38,242 nucleotides of DNA from Streptomyces tricolor (GCF_002155905.1 NZ_MUMF01000101.1:1-38242), one strand, 5' to 3'; shown: positions 1 to 7,949, numbered from the stretch's first letter. Program-made: numbers and translations. Notes: generated by a model from the letters alone, not told the origin.

Positions 1-67
1 ATAGCTCAGTCGGCAGAGCGTCTCCATGGTAAGGAGAAGGTCAACGGTTCGATTCCGTTTTGGGGCT
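1..67 (+). tRNA. tRNA-Thr (anticodon GGT), 5' end outside the window
   Basis: The window opens at tRNA position 7. The D arm, an anticodon loop atggtaa with GGT at positions 34-36, a 5-bp T stem (aacgg/ccgtt) around ttcgatt and the 3' acceptor strand ttggggc are all present. About six 5' bases lie outside the window. CCA is not encoded. A small hairpin (cccgcc-gcaa-ggcggg) separates it from the next tRNA and may serve processing. Confidence 0.95.
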
Positions 68-113
68 CTGATGTGAGAGGTTCCCGCCGCAAGGCGGGAG
101 CTGATCTCATCAA

Positions 114-186
114 AGCGGTGTAGCTCAGTCGGTAGAGCAAGCGGCTCATAATCGCTGTGTCACCGGTTCAAGTCCGGTCACCGCTA
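114..186 (+). tRNA. tRNA-Met (anticodon CAT), elongator type
   Basis: A complete 73-nt cloverleaf. The acceptor stem is agcggtg/caccgct with discriminator A, the anticodon stem agcgg/tcgct carries the loop ctcataa, and the T stem is accgg/ccggt. A paired 1-72 position and no GGG/CCC anticodon stem argue against initiator tRNA. A CAT anticodon could also be lysidine-modified tRNA-Ile2, but the position between tRNA-Thr and rpmG matches the elongator Met gene of other actinobacteria. Confidence 0.93.
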
Positions 187-276
187 CTGACAGTAGCCGA
201 TTGCGGGGTCGGTCCTTCGATCGGCTACTCTTTCTTGCGTTAAATCAGTCCACCCGTTCGTCATAGGAGCACTCAC

Positions 277-441
277 GTGGCTGCCACCGACGTCCGCCCG
301 AAGATCACGCTGGCCTGCGTGGAGTGCAAGGAGCGGAACTACATCACCAAGAAGAACCGGCGTAACAACCCGGACCGTCTTGAGATGAAGAAGCACTGCC
401 CGCGTTGCAACGCGCACACCGCGCACCGCGAGACGCGATAA
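277..441 (+). CDS. rpmG: 50S ribosomal protein L33
   Basis: A 54-residue protein starting with GTG, with a GGAG ribosome-binding site eight bases upstream. It reads [17 protein letters not shown] and contains two CxxC pairs (C14/C17-type CVEC and CPRC). It is therefore the zinc-binding C+ form of L33, a small 50S protein near the E site. Streptomycetes usually also carry a zinc-independent copy used under Zur control; this copy beside the tRNAs and hadAB-like genes corresponds to the standard actinobacterial rpmG. A strong terminator follows at once, so it is probably co-transcribed with the upstream tRNAs or monocistronic. Confidence 0.95.
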   Translation: MAATDVRPKITLACVECKERNYITKKNRRNNPDRLEMKKHCPRCNAHTAHRETR

Positions 442-454
442 ATCAGGCTCGTTC

Positions 455-488
455 GTGAGGCCGTCCCCTTCCGAGGGGGCGGCCTCAC
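455..488 (+). terminator. Hairpin terminator after rpmG
   Basis: A long stem, gtgaggccg... pairing with ...cggcctcac, with a tight loop 14 bases after the rpmG stop. There is no strong T-tract, as is common in streptomycetes. Confidence 0.75.
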
Positions 489-555
489 GGCGTTTCCACG
501 GCCGGTTACCGGCTAATTTGGGGCCATCACAGCAGACATCAGGAGGTGCCGGGCC

Positions 556-1008
556 ATGGCGCTCGACCAGTCCTTCGTGGGACGGACCTACCCGCCCACC
601 GCGCCCTATGAGGTAGGCCGGGAAAAGATCCGCGAGTTCGCCGAGGCGGTGGGCGAGACCAACCCGGTGTACACGGACCCCGAGGCCGCCAAGGCGCTCG
701 GCTACCCCGATGTGATCGCCCCGCCTACCTTCGTGTTCTCCATCACGTTCCGGGCCGCCGGACAGGTGGTCGAGGATCCGCAGCTGGGGCTGGACTACAG
801 CCGCGTGGTGCACGGCGACCAGAAGTTCGCCTACGCCCGCCCGGTGCGCGCCGGCGACCGGCTCACGGTCACCTCCACCATCGAGGGGATCAAGTCCCTC
901 GCGGGCAACGACATCCTGGACATCCGCGGTGAGGTGCACGACGAGGCCGGGGAGCACGTCGTGACCGCCTGGACCAAGCTCGTGGCCCGCGCGGCCGAGG
1001 AGGCGTGA
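556..1008 (+). CDS. HadA-like MaoC-family (R)-hydratase, accessory subunit (UPF0336)
   Basis: A 150-residue single hot-dog domain protein of the FAS1-dehydratase/MaoC N-terminal type, preceded by a perfect Shine-Dalgarno aggaggtg seven bases before ATG. The position where catalytic hydratases have D-x4-H reads E34-T-N-P-V-Y39, so the dyad is absent, as in mycobacterial HadA and HadC, which act as substrate-binding partners of HadB. The next gene is the catalytic partner, seven bases downstream. In mycobacteria the orthologous genes sit in the same place (after rpmG, before tRNA-Trp/secE) and dehydrate 3-hydroxyacyl-ACP in the mycolate FAS-II cycle. Streptomycetes make no mycolates, so the substrate here is unknown; a 3-hydroxyacyl thioester is likely. 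Confidence 0.88.
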   Translation: MALDQSFVGRTYPPTAPYEVGREKIREFAEAVGETNPVYTDPEAAKALGYPDVIAPPTFVFSITFRAAGQVVEDPQLGLDYSRVVHGDQKFAYARPVRAGDRLTVTSTIEGIKSLAGNDILDIRGEVHDEAGEHVVTAWTKLVARAAEEA

Positions 1009-1015
1009 GCACCCG

Positions 1016-1444
1016 ATGACGGCGAAGATCGCGTACGACGACGTCGAGGTCGGCACCGAGCTGCCGGCCCAGACCTTCCCCGTGACCCGCGCCACCCTGG
1101 TGCGCTACGCGGGTGCCTCCGGGGACTTCAACCCGATCCACTGGAACGAGAAGTTCGCCAAGGAGGTCGGCCTGCCGGACGTCATCGCGCACGGCATGTT
1201 CACCATGGCCGAGGCGATCCGGGTGGTCACCGACTGGACCGGCGACCCGGGCGCCGTCGTGGAGTACGGCGTCCGCTTCACCAAGCCCGTCGTGGTCCCC
1301 AACGACGACCAGGGCGCCCTGATCGAGGTCAGCGGCAAGGTCGCGGCCAAGCTGGACGACAACACCGTCCGCGTGGACCTGACGGCGATGAGCGCCGGCC
1401 AGAAGGTGCTCGGCATGTCCCGGGCAGTCGTACGGCTGGCCTGA
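1016..1444 (+). CDS. HadB-like MaoC-family (R)-specific enoyl hydratase, catalytic subunit
   Basis: A 142-residue hot-dog hydratase. The hydratase-2 motif is intact: G36-D37-F38-N39-P40-I41-H42, with D37 and H42 the expected catalytic dyad (D36/H41 in mycobacterial HadB), followed by the typical GLPDVIAHG segment. The ribosome-binding site gaggagg lies inside the end of the preceding gene and the spacer is seven bases, so the two are translationally linked and probably form a heterodimer. The reaction is reversible hydration/dehydration of a 3-hydroxyacyl thioester. A hairpin follows directly. Confidence 0.9.
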   Translation: MTAKIAYDDVEVGTELPAQTFPVTRATLVRYAGASGDFNPIHWNEKFAKEVGLPDVIAHGMFTMAEAIRVVTDWTGDPGAVVEYGVRFTKPVVVPNDDQGALIEVSGKVAAKLDDNTVRVDLTAMSAGQKVLGMSRAVVRLA

Positions 1445-1462
1445 CGGCCCATGACCCGATGC

Positions 1463-1493
1463 AAGGGGCGTCCTCCCTGGCGGGGCGCCCCTT
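1463..1493 (+). terminator. Hairpin terminator after hadAB-like genes
   Basis: Arms aaggggcg and cgcccctt, with a GC-rich loop that can pair further, 18 bases after the stop codon. Confidence 0.65.
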
Positions 1494-1573
1494 ACACATG
1501 CCCGGCGCGCCCACCCGGCCCGCAAGGCCCGCGGGCACGCCCGTGCGGGCGCGGGGCTGTCGGAGGCGTCTCG

Positions 1574-1579
1574 TAGTCT
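1574..1579 (+). promoter_or_regulatory. Possible -10 element for a leaderless murB transcript
   Basis: The hexamer TAGTCT ends seven bases before the murB GTG, and no Shine-Dalgarno lies at proper distance (the nearest ggagg is about 20 bases up). This is the arrangement seen with leaderless actinobacterial mRNAs. No convincing -35 is visible. Confidence 0.4.
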
Positions 1580-1586
1580 TGGGCGG

Positions 1587-2642
1587 GTGCAGGTACTCCA
1601 CGACGCCCCCCTTGCCCCGCTGACCACCTTCCGGCTGGGTGGTCCCGCGACGCGGCTGGTGACCGCCGCGACCGACGCCGAGGTGATCGCCGCCGTCCGC
1701 GAGGCGGACGACAGCGGTACGCCGCTGCTGGTCATCGGCGGTGGATCGAACCTGGTCATCGGCGACAAGGGCTTCGACGGCACCGCTCTGCGCATCGCCA
1801 CGCGCGGGGTAGAGCTGCGTGGCACGACGCTGGAGCTGGCGGCCGGCGAGGTGTGGACCGACGCCGTCGCCCGCACCGTCGAGGCCGGGCTTGCCGGGAT
1901 CGAGTGCCTGGCCGGCATCCCCGGCTCCGCGGGCGCCACGCCGATCCAGAACGTGGGCGCCTACGGCCAGGAGGTCTCCTCGACGATCACCGAGGTGATC
2001 GCCTACGACCGGCGGGCCGGTGAGACCGTCACGCTGACGAACGAGGAGTGCGCCTTCTCGTACCGGCACAGCCGCTTCAAGGCCGACCCCGAGCGCTATG
2101 TCGTGCTCCGGGTCCGCTTCGAGCTGGAGGACGCCGACGGGCTGTCCGCGCCGGTCAGGTACGCCGAGGCGGCCCGCGCGCTGGGCGTGGAGCCCGGGGA
2201 CCGGGTGCCGCTGGCAGCCGCCCGCGAGACCGTGCTCCAGCTCCGCGCGGGGAAGGGCATGGTGCTGGACCCCGAGGACCACGACACCTGGTCGGCCGGA
2301 TCCTTCTTCACCAACCCGATCCTCACCGAGGAGCAGTTCGCCGCGTTCCGCGCGCGCGTGCGCGAACGGCTCGGCGACGGCGTCGAGCCGCCCGCCTACC
2401 CGGCGGGGGAGGGCCGTACGAAGACCTCCGCGGCCTGGCTGATCGACAAGGCGGGCTTCACCAAGGGGTACGGCACCGGCCCCGCCCGCATCTCCACCAA
2501 GCACACCCTCGCCCTCACCAACCGGGGCGCCGCCACCACCGAGGACCTGCTGGCCCTGGCCCGCGAGGTGGTCGCCGGTGTCCGCGAGGCCTTCGGGATC
2601 ACGCTGGTCAACGAGCCGGTGACCGTCGGCGTGAGCCTCTAG
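1587..2642 (+). CDS. murB: UDP-N-acetylenolpyruvoylglucosamine reductase
   Basis: A 351-residue FAD-dependent MurB that reduces UDP-GlcNAc-enolpyruvate to UDP-MurNAc with NADPH in the cytoplasmic part of peptidoglycan synthesis. The FAD-binding domain contains I50-GGGSNLVI and G110-IPGSAGATPIQNVGAYG. Catalytic residues by position: R160 (YRHSRF), proton-donor S239 (SAGSFFTNP) and E343 near the C-terminus (LVNEP). K279-TSAAWLIDKAGF and the ISTKHTLALTN segment are also typical. The start is GTG; the absence of a Shine-Dalgarno and a -10-like TAGTCT seven bases away suggest leaderless translation. The downstream neighbour is convergent, so it is probably transcribed alone. Confidence 0.96.
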   Translation: MQVLHDAPLAPLTTFRLGGPATRLVTAATDAEVIAAVREADDSGTPLLVIGGGSNLVIGDKGFDGTALRIATRGVELRGTTLELAAGEVWTDAVARTVEAGLAGIECLAGIPGSAGATPIQNVGAYGQEVSSTITEVIAYDRRAGETVTLTNEECAFSYRHSRFKADPERYVVLRVRFELEDADGLSAPVRYAEAARALGVEPGDRVPLAAARETVLQLRAGKGMVLDPEDHDTWSAGSFFTNPILTEEQFAAFRARVRERLGDGVEPPAYPAGEGRTKTSAAWLIDKAGFTKGYGTGPARISTKHTLALTNRGAATTEDLLALAREVVAGVREAFGITLVNEPVTVGVSL

Positions 2643-2691
2643 CCGCAGCGGGACCGGAGGCGGGGGACCGGACCGGGGGACGGCATCCGGT

Positions 2692-3324
2692 TCAGTAGGC
2701 CACCCCCACGCCCTGCTTCAGGGTCTCCCCGGCGTCGATCATCGACAGCATCGCGTGCGCCACGTCCGCGCGCGCGATGAAGCGCCCCTTGGGCGGGAAG
2801 CCGCCGACGACGGTGCGGTAGCGGCCGGTGAGCGGCTTGTCCTGCAGGCGCGGCGGCCGTACGGACGTCCAGTCCGTGCCGCTGCGGGCCAGCTCGGCCT
2901 CCATCTCGCGCAGGTCGGCGTAGACGTCCTTCAGGACCGCCGACACCAGGGCCCGCACCCCCCGGTCCAGGGGGCCGTCGTCCGCCGGAGCCGGGCCGAC
3001 CGGACCCGCGCTGACCACCAGCAGCCGGCGCACGCCCTCCGCCTCCATCGCGCCGATGACCGTACGGGTCAGCCGGGTCGCCACCCCGGCGTCCTTGCGG
3101 CTGCGCGCGCCCAGACCGGACAGGACCGCGCTTCGGCCCCGGACGGCGCCGCGCAGCTCCTCCGCGTCGGCCAGGCCGCTGCGGACGACCTCCAGACGGC
3201 CGCCGGCGACATTTAGTCGGCCCGGGTCCCGTACGACCGCCGTCACCTCGTGACCGGCGTCCAGCGCCTGGCGGACCAGCTCCCGGCCGATCCCTCCGGT
3301 GGCGCCGAAAACAGTGAGCTTCAT
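2692..3324 (-). CDS. NmrA-like / atypical SDR NAD(P)-binding protein
   Basis: A 210-residue Rossmann-fold protein beginning MKLTVFGATGGIGREL, with the dinucleotide-binding GxTGxxG at residues 7-13. It matches the NAD(P)H-binding (PF13460-type) family, related to biliverdin/flavin reductases and NmrA sensors. No catalytic YxxxK is evident, so the reaction cannot be named. An aggggA Shine-Dalgarno precedes ATG. It is divergent from a TetR regulator across a 128-bp gap containing a perfect palindrome, so it is probably that regulator's target and inducible by a small molecule or redox stress. Confidence 0.82.
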   Translation of the reverse strand: MKLTVFGATGGIGRELVRQALDAGHEVTAVVRDPGRLNVAGGRLEVVRSGLADAEELRGAVRGRSAVLSGLGARSRKDAGVATRLTRTVIGAMEAEGVRRLLVVSAGPVGPAPADDGPLDRGVRALVSAVLKDVYADLREMEAELARSGTDWTSVRPPRLQDKPLTGRYRTVVGGFPPKGRFIARADVAHAMLSMIDAGETLKQGVGVAY

Positions 3325-3369
3325 GCCGATTCCCCTGACTCCGTGGTTCCCCTGATTCCCCTGGCCCCT

Positions 3370-3399
3370 CGGGTGGGTGAGTACTTACTCACCCACCCG
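3370..3399. promoter_or_regulatory. Perfect 30-bp palindrome, probable TetR operator
   Basis: Arms cgggtgggtgagta and tactcacccacccg (14 bp each, no mismatch) around a 2-bp centre. It lies between the divergent NmrA-like and TetR genes. A degenerate second copy, gtgggta-aa-cactcac, follows at about 3409-3424. A -10-like TAGAGT (3405-3410) for the TetR gene lies between the two, so binding would block transcription. Confidence 0.75.
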
Positions 3400-3452
3400 C
3401 CGTCTAGAGTGGGTAAACACTCACCCGCCCGTCAAGGCCCGAACGGAGCCCC

Positions 3453-4061
3453 ATGGAGACGAAGCCGGCGCGTGTGCGCATCCTCGACGCCGCCCACGAG
3501 CTGATGCTCACCGTCGGACTCGCCCGCGCCACCACCAAGGAGATCGCCCGCGCGGCAGGCTGCTCCGAAGCGGCCCTCTACAAGTACTTCGACAGCAAGG
3601 AAGAGCTGTTCGTCCGGGTCCTCACCGAGCGCCTGCCCCGGCTCACCCCGCTGCTCGACAGCCTCGCCGCCGCACCGGGCCGGGGCACCCTGGAGGAGAA
3701 CCTCACCGAGATCGCCCGCCAGGCCGCCCTCTTCTACGAGCAGAGCTTCCCGATCGCCGCCTCCCTGTACGCCGAGACCCAGCTCAAACGGCGCCACGAC
3801 GACACCCTGCGCACCATGGGCTCCGGCCCGCACCTGCCCCTCCAGGGCCTGGACGCCTACCTCCGCGCCGAACAGGCCGCCGGCCGGGTCCACCCCGACG
3901 CCGACACCTACGCCGCCGCCTCCCTGCTCATGGGCGCCTGCGCGCAGCGCGCGTTCGCCTACGACACCACCGAGAGCGGCGAACGCCCGCCCGTGGACAC
4001 GTTCGCCACCCGGCTCGCGCGCACCCTGCTGGGCGGAATCGCCGTTGCGGACCGGCCCTGA
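3453..4061 (+). CDS. TetR/AcrR-family transcriptional regulator
   Basis: A 202-residue one-component repressor. The N-terminal helix-turn-helix is clear: A26-TTKEIARAAGCSEAALYKYF-D47, followed by the usual SKEELF. The C-terminal half is the variable ligand-binding domain (TetR_C-like), with no conserved residue that identifies the ligand. A ggag lies six bases before ATG. It is divergent from the NmrA-like gene, and the shared intergenic palindrome suggests autoregulation plus control of that gene. The following gene starts 33 bases downstream on the same strand and may be co-transcribed. Confidence 0.92.
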   Translation: METKPARVRILDAAHELMLTVGLARATTKEIARAAGCSEAALYKYFDSKEELFVRVLTERLPRLTPLLDSLAAAPGRGTLEENLTEIARQAALFYEQSFPIAASLYAETQLKRRHDDTLRTMGSGPHLPLQGLDAYLRAEQAAGRVHPDADTYAAASLLMGACAQRAFAYDTTESGERPPVDTFATRLARTLLGGIAVADRP

Positions 4062-4094
4062 CAGCTGTGATCATCCCGCCATGAGGTATCGCCC

Positions 4095-4802
4095 ATGCGG
4101 CTGAGGCTGCGCGAGTTCCGGCCCCGCACCGGGCCGTACACCCACCGGATCGTCCAGCCACGGCAGCCGCTGCGCCACACCTCGCTGCGGGCCCCGGACC
4201 CCATCGGCCTGCTGCTCGGCGACCACGACGGGCTGAGCAGGCTCGCCGGACTCTTCTCCTTCGCCGCCTGCTCCCGGCACACGATCGTCCACATGCCGCT
4301 GCGCCACAGCGTCCCGCCCGACGAGGGCGTCGGCGAGCTGGTCGACCTCGTCCTCGCCCACCACAGCCTCGGCCTGCGCCCCAGCCAGTGGCCCGAGCTG
4401 CGCCACAGGCTGCGGCAGGGCACCCCGCTCACCGTCCGCACCGACGAGGCGCGCACCGCGCGGGACGCCGCCGCCTGGCGGACACGTTACGAGCGGGCCG
4501 ACTTCCGGGACGAACTGCGGCACGCCACGCACGCGCGTACGTTCTTCCTCTTCGGCAGCCGGTACGTGTTCGCCGAGACGGCGACCTGGCTCGCCCGTGC
4601 CGCGGGCCACGGGCCGTACCAGAAGGGCGTCGACCAGGGGCACGCGGCGCTGATGGCGGACCTGCCCGCGCTCGTCCAGCCGCCCGGCGGCGGCCACTCC
4701 ATCGACGTACTGGTCTGCTTCAAGCCCTATCCGCCGTACGCCCACTTCAGGCCGCCGGGCGCGCCAGCCAGTCGTCCACGCCGGCCAGCAGCCGCTTCCT
4801 GA
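4095..4802 (+). CDS. Protein of unknown function
   Basis: A 235-residue protein I do not recognise. It has a gagg eight bases before ATG and strong third-position GC, so it is probably real. No signal peptide or membrane segment is visible. It is rich in Arg, His and Pro, with a conserved-looking centre (ADFRDELRHATHARTFFLF, then RYVFAETATWLARAAGHGPY) and an I-D-V-L-V-C-F segment near residue 205. The last 56 bases overlap the 3' end of the convergent adenosine deaminase gene. If the true protein is shorter, the Pro/Arg-rich tail after about residue 218 would be the doubtful part, but no earlier stop exists in this frame. Confidence 0.7.
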   Translation: MRLRLREFRPRTGPYTHRIVQPRQPLRHTSLRAPDPIGLLLGDHDGLSRLAGLFSFAACSRHTIVHMPLRHSVPPDEGVGELVDLVLAHHSLGLRPSQWPELRHRLRQGTPLTVRTDEARTARDAAAWRTRYERADFRDELRHATHARTFFLFGSRYVFAETATWLARAAGHGPYQKGVDQGHAALMADLPALVQPPGGGHSIDVLVCFKPYPPYAHFRPPGAPASRPRRPAAAS

Positions 4803-5787
4803 CCTCCTCCGGAGCGGCCGAACCGCGCACCGACTGCCGGGCCAGCTCCGCGAGTTCGGCGTCCGTGAAACCGTGGGCCTGGCGGGCGATCTCGTACTGG
4901 GCGGCCAGCCGGGAGCCGAACAGCAGCGGGTCATCGGCGCCGAGCGCCATCGGGACGCCCGCCTCGAAGAACGTGCGCAGCGGGACGTCCTCCGGCTTCT
5001 CGTACACACCGAGCGCCACGTTCGACGCCGGGCACACCTCGCAGGTCACGCCCCGGTCGGCCAGCCGCTTCAGCAGCCGCGGGTCGTCGGCCGCCCGCAC
5101 CCCGTGCCCGATCCGCGTGGCGTGCAGGTCGTCCAGGCAGTCCCGGACCGACGCCGGGCCGGCCAGCTCGCCGCCGTGCGGCGCCGACAGCAGACCGCCC
5201 TCCCGCGCGATGTGGAAGGCCCGGTCGAAGTCCCGCGCCATGCCCCGCCGCTCGTCGTTGGAGAGCCCGAAGCCGACCACGCCCCGGTCCGCGTACCGCA
5301 CCGCCAGCCGGGCCAGCGTGCGCGCGTCCAGCGGATGCTTCATACGGTTCGCGGCGACCAGCACCCGCATGCCGAGACCGGTCTCCCGGGACGTCGTCTC
5401 CACCGCGTCCAGGATGACCTCCAGGGCCGGGATCAGCCCGCCCAGCCGGGGCGCGTACGACGTCGGGTCGACCTGGATCTCCAGCCAGCCGGAGCCGTCC
5501 CGCAGGTCCTCCTCGGCGGCCTCACGGACCAGGCGCTGGATGTCCTCCGGCTCGCGCAGGCAGGAGCGCGCCGCGTCGTACAGCCGCTGGAAACGGAACC
5601 AGCCCCGCTCGTCCGTGGCCCGCAGTCTCGGCGGTTCCCCGCTGGTCAGCGCGTCCGTCAGCGCCTCGGGCAGACGCACGCCGTACTTGTCGGCCAGCTC
5701 CAGGACCGTCGTCGGCCGCATCGAGCCGGTGAAGTGCAGGTGCAGATGGGCTTTCGGCAGCTCAGAGAGATCACGTACACGCTCCAT
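4747..5787 (-). CDS. Adenosine deaminase family protein
   Basis: A 346-residue metal-dependent amidohydrolase of the ADA family, expected to deaminate adenosine or a related purine. Zinc ligands H16/H18 (HLHLH), H204 with general acid/base E207 (PHGGE), H228 (RIGHG) and D285/D286 (GADDP) are all present. The segment after strand 4 reads GFGLSNDERR, where classical adenosine deaminases have a DLAGDE-type sequence, so the substrate may differ (for example a modified adenosine or aminodeoxyfutalosine-like compound). I chose the ATG at 5787 because an agga lies seven bases upstream and homology begins there; an upstream ATG would add 23 unlikely residues. The 3' end overlaps the convergent gene by 56 bases. 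Confidence 0.88.
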   Translation of the reverse strand: MERVRDLSELPKAHLHLHFTGSMRPTTVLELADKYGVRLPEALTDALTSGEPPRLRATDERGWFRFQRLYDAARSCLREPEDIQRLVREAAEEDLRDGSGWLEIQVDPTSYAPRLGGLIPALEVILDAVETTSRETGLGMRVLVAANRMKHPLDARTLARLAVRYADRGVVGFGLSNDERRGMARDFDRAFHIAREGGLLSAPHGGELAGPASVRDCLDDLHATRIGHGVRAADDPRLLKRLADRGVTCEVCPASNVALGVYEKPEDVPLRTFFEAGVPMALGADDPLLFGSRLAAQYEIARQAHGFTDAELAELARQSVRGSAAPEEVRKRLLAGVDDWLARPAA

Positions 5788-5860
5788 TCCCAGATCCTGC
5801 CGTACGTCCCCGCCGTCCCGGTAGCCGTTTCCCCGGACGTGGTCTTGCTCGCACACAGAA

Positions 5861-5892
5861 GCGGGCCGCCTCCCCGCAGGGAGACGGCCCGC
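5861..5892 (-). terminator. Terminator hairpin between aspC and the adenosine deaminase gene
   Basis: Nearly perfect inverted repeat gcgggccgcctccc / gggagacggcccgc (one mismatch), 23 bases past the aspartate aminotransferase stop and followed on the minus strand by ttctgtg. It separates the two co-directional genes. Confidence 0.75.
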
Positions 5893-5914
5893 ACGCGCGC
5901 GTAGGCGACCGGAA

Positions 5915-7141
5915 CTAGTCCCGCGCCTCCGCCAGCAGCTTCTGCACCCGGCTCACGCCCTCGACGAGGTCCTCGTCACCGAGCGCGTACGACAGCCGCA
6001 GATAGCCCGGCGTGCCGAAGGCCTCGCCCGGGACGACCGCGACCTCGGCCTCCTCCAGGATCAGCGCGGCCAGCTCGACCGTGTCCTGCGGGCGCTTGCC
6101 GCGGATCTCCTTGCCGAGCAGCGCCTTGACCGAGGGGTAGGCGTAGAAGGCGCCCTCGGGCTCCGGGCACACCACGCCGTCGATCTCGTTGAGCATCCGC
6201 ACGATGGTCTTGCGGCGCCGGTCGAAGGCCTCGCGCATCTTCGCCACCGCGTCCAGGTCGCCGGAGACGGCGGCCAGCGCGGCCGCCTGGGCGACGTTGG
6301 AGACGTTCGAGGTGGCGTGCGACTGGAGGTTCGTCGCGGCCTTGACCACGTCCTTCGGGCCGATCACCCAGCCCACGCGCCAGCCGGTCATGGCGTACGT
6401 CTTCGCCACGCCGTTGACCACGACGCACTTGTCCCGCAGCTCGGGCAGCAGCGCCGGCAGGGACACCGCGGCGGCGTCGCCGTACACCAGGTGCTCGTAG
6501 ATCTCGTCGGTGAGCACCCACAGGCCGTGCTCCAGGGCCCAGCGGCCGATCGCCTCGGTCTCGGCCTCGGAGTACACCGCGCCGGTCGGGTTGGACGGCG
6601 AGACGAAGAGCACGACCTTCGTCTTCTCCGTGCGCGCCGCCTCCAGCTGCTCCACCGAGACCCGGTAGCCGGTCGTCTCGTCGGCGACGACCTCGACCGG
6701 GACACCGCCGGCCAGGCGGATCGACTCCGGGTATGTCGTCCAGTACGGCGCCGGGACGATGACCTCGTCGCCCGGGTCGAGGATCGCGGCGAACGCCTCG
6801 TAGATGGCCTGCTTGCCGCCGTTGGTGACCAGGATCTGCGAGACGTCGGGCTCCCAGCCGGAGTCGCGCAGCGTCTTCGCGGCGATCGCGGCCTTCAGCT
6901 CGGGCAGGCCGCCGGCCGGGGTGTAGCGGTGGTACTTCGGGTTCTTGCAGGCCTCGACGGCCGCCTCGACGATGTAGTCCGGGGTCGGGAAGTCGGGCTC
7001 ACCGGCGCCGAAGCCGATCACCGGACGCCCGGCGGCCTTCAGGGCCTTGGCCTTGGCGTCCACGGCGAGGGTGGCGGACTCGGAGATCGCGCCGACTCGG
7101 GCGGAGACCCGGCGCTCGGTGGGTGGGGTTGCAGCGCTCAT
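5915..7141 (-). CDS. aspC: Aspartate aminotransferase (class I/II PLP enzyme)
   Basis: A 408-residue fold-type I aminotransferase, Ib subgroup, converting aspartate plus 2-oxoglutarate to oxaloacetate plus glutamate. PLP-binding residues: N184 (SPSNPTG), D212/Y215 (TDEIYEH) and Schiff-base lysine K247 ([13 protein letters not shown]); a C-terminal arginine in YLRLSYALG binds the substrate carboxylate. Start chosen at the ATG giving [11 protein letters not shown], where homology begins; upstream in-frame starts would add non-conserved residues. It is divergent from tRNA-Trp/secE. In other streptomycetes an aspartate aminotransferase gene also sits just before secE. Confidence 0.93.
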   Translation of the reverse strand: MSAATPPTERRVSARVGAISESATLAVDAKAKALKAAGRPVIGFGAGEPDFPTPDYIVEAAVEACKNPKYHRYTPAGGLPELKAAIAAKTLRDSGWEPDVSQILVTNGGKQAIYEAFAAILDPGDEVIVPAPYWTTYPESIRLAGGVPVEVVADETTGYRVSVEQLEAARTEKTKVVLFVSPSNPTGAVYSEAETEAIGRWALEHGLWVLTDEIYEHLVYGDAAAVSLPALLPELRDKCVVVNGVAKTYAMTGWRVGWVIGPKDVVKAATNLQSHATSNVSNVAQAAALAAVSGDLDAVAKMREAFDRRRKTIVRMLNEIDGVVCPEPEGAFYAYPSVKALLGKEIRGKRPQDTVELAALILEEAEVAVVPGEAFGTPGYLRLSYALGDEDLVEGVSRVQKLLAEARD

Positions 7142-7402
7142 GCGGCCCATCGTTCCAGACCGGAAATGCGCCCGGTACACGGGTTTCACAGACTGAACAG
7201 GGAAGGGTCGAGGCGTGAACACGGATCCGAATCCGGGCCCCGGCCAGGACGATCTTTGGTCACATGGCCCCCGACGGGCACTTTCTGTTCGACGCCGGGC
7301 CGCGGAGCACGTACACTCTCACCTCGTTGGCCTTCAGCAGCCGCCGCCGATCCGGTGCACACCGAGCACCCGGCCGGATGCGGTACGTTGGGGGACACAC
7401 AA
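7142..7402. other. Divergent intergenic region, aspC / tRNA-Trp
   Basis: About 260 bases carrying the promoters of aspC (leftward) and the tRNA-Trp/secE unit (rightward). TACACT at about 7312 is a plausible -10, but I see no good -35. Open frames here run on into the tRNA and are not genes. Confidence 0.4.
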
Positions 7403-7475
7403 AGGGTCGTAGCTCAATTGGTAGAGCACCGGTCTCCAAAACCGGCGGTTGGGGGTTCAAGTCCCTCCGGCCCTG
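7403..7475 (+). tRNA. tRNA-Trp (anticodon CCA)
   Basis: A 73-nt cloverleaf: acceptor agggtcg/cggccct (one G-U pair), anticodon stem ccggt/accgg with loop ctccaaa, T arm ggggg/ccctc with one wobble pair, discriminator G as expected for Trp. It lies directly upstream of secE, the conserved actinobacterial arrangement. Confidence 0.96.
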
Positions 7476-7581
7476 CTACACACACCGCCAGGATGTGTGC
7501 GCATGTACGTACAGCAATGCACCGCCGTGCGGCTCAGGAACCGGGCGCGGCACGGCCACGACCCGGGATCAGGTGAGGACA

Positions 7582-7869
7582 ATGACGGACGCCGTGGGCT
7601 CCATCGACACGCCTGATGCCCAGGACGAGGTTCCTGAGTCCAAGAGGAAGGCCCGCAAGGGCGGCAAGCGCGCCAAGAAGGGCCCGCTCAAGCGCCTCGC
7701 CACCTTCTACCGCCAGATCATCGCGGAACTCCGCAAGGTCGTCTGGCCCACGCGCAACCAGCTGACCTCGTACACCACCGTGGTGATCTTCTTCGTCGTC
7801 ATCATGATCGCCCTGGTGACCGTGATTGACTATGGGCTCGACCACGCGGCCAAGTACGTCTTCGGCTGA
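7582..7869 (+). CDS. secE: Preprotein translocase subunit SecE
   Basis: A 95-residue essential subunit of the SecYEG channel. A Lys/Arg-rich cytoplasmic N-terminus (about 20-38) precedes the conserved amphipathic helix with E49[12 protein letters not shown], then one transmembrane helix at about 65-84 ([19 protein letters not shown]). The gtgagga-type ribosome-binding site and the homology fix the ATG at 7582. It forms the usual pair with nusG, with an 80-bp gap containing a hairpin. Confidence 0.96.
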   Translation: MTDAVGSIDTPDAQDEVPESKRKARKGGKRAKKGPLKRLATFYRQIIAELRKVVWPTRNQLTSYTTVVIFFVVIMIALVTVIDYGLDHAAKYVFG

Positions 7870-7881
7870 GCCAAGAGCGAA

Positions 7882-7907
7882 GGGCGCCGTGGTACCGGCG
7901 CCCGTTT
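7882..7907 (+). terminator. Hairpin between secE and nusG (terminator or attenuator)
   Basis: Perfect 8-bp stem gggcgccg/cggcgccc with loop tggtac, followed by gttttc. It lies 12 bases after the secE stop and 40 before nusG, so it may reduce or regulate read-through. Confidence 0.6.
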
Positions 7908-7949
7908 TCGCATGTTCCACCCCTATGTATCCAGGAAGAAGCAGCCATC

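Noticed and set aside
7215..7475. Short plus-strand frames upstream of and through tRNA-Trp (one encoding SSIGRAPVSKTGGW)
   Set aside because: This peptide is the well-known false translation of a tRNA gene; the shorter frame beginning [10 protein letters not shown] lacks conservation signs and also runs into the tRNA.
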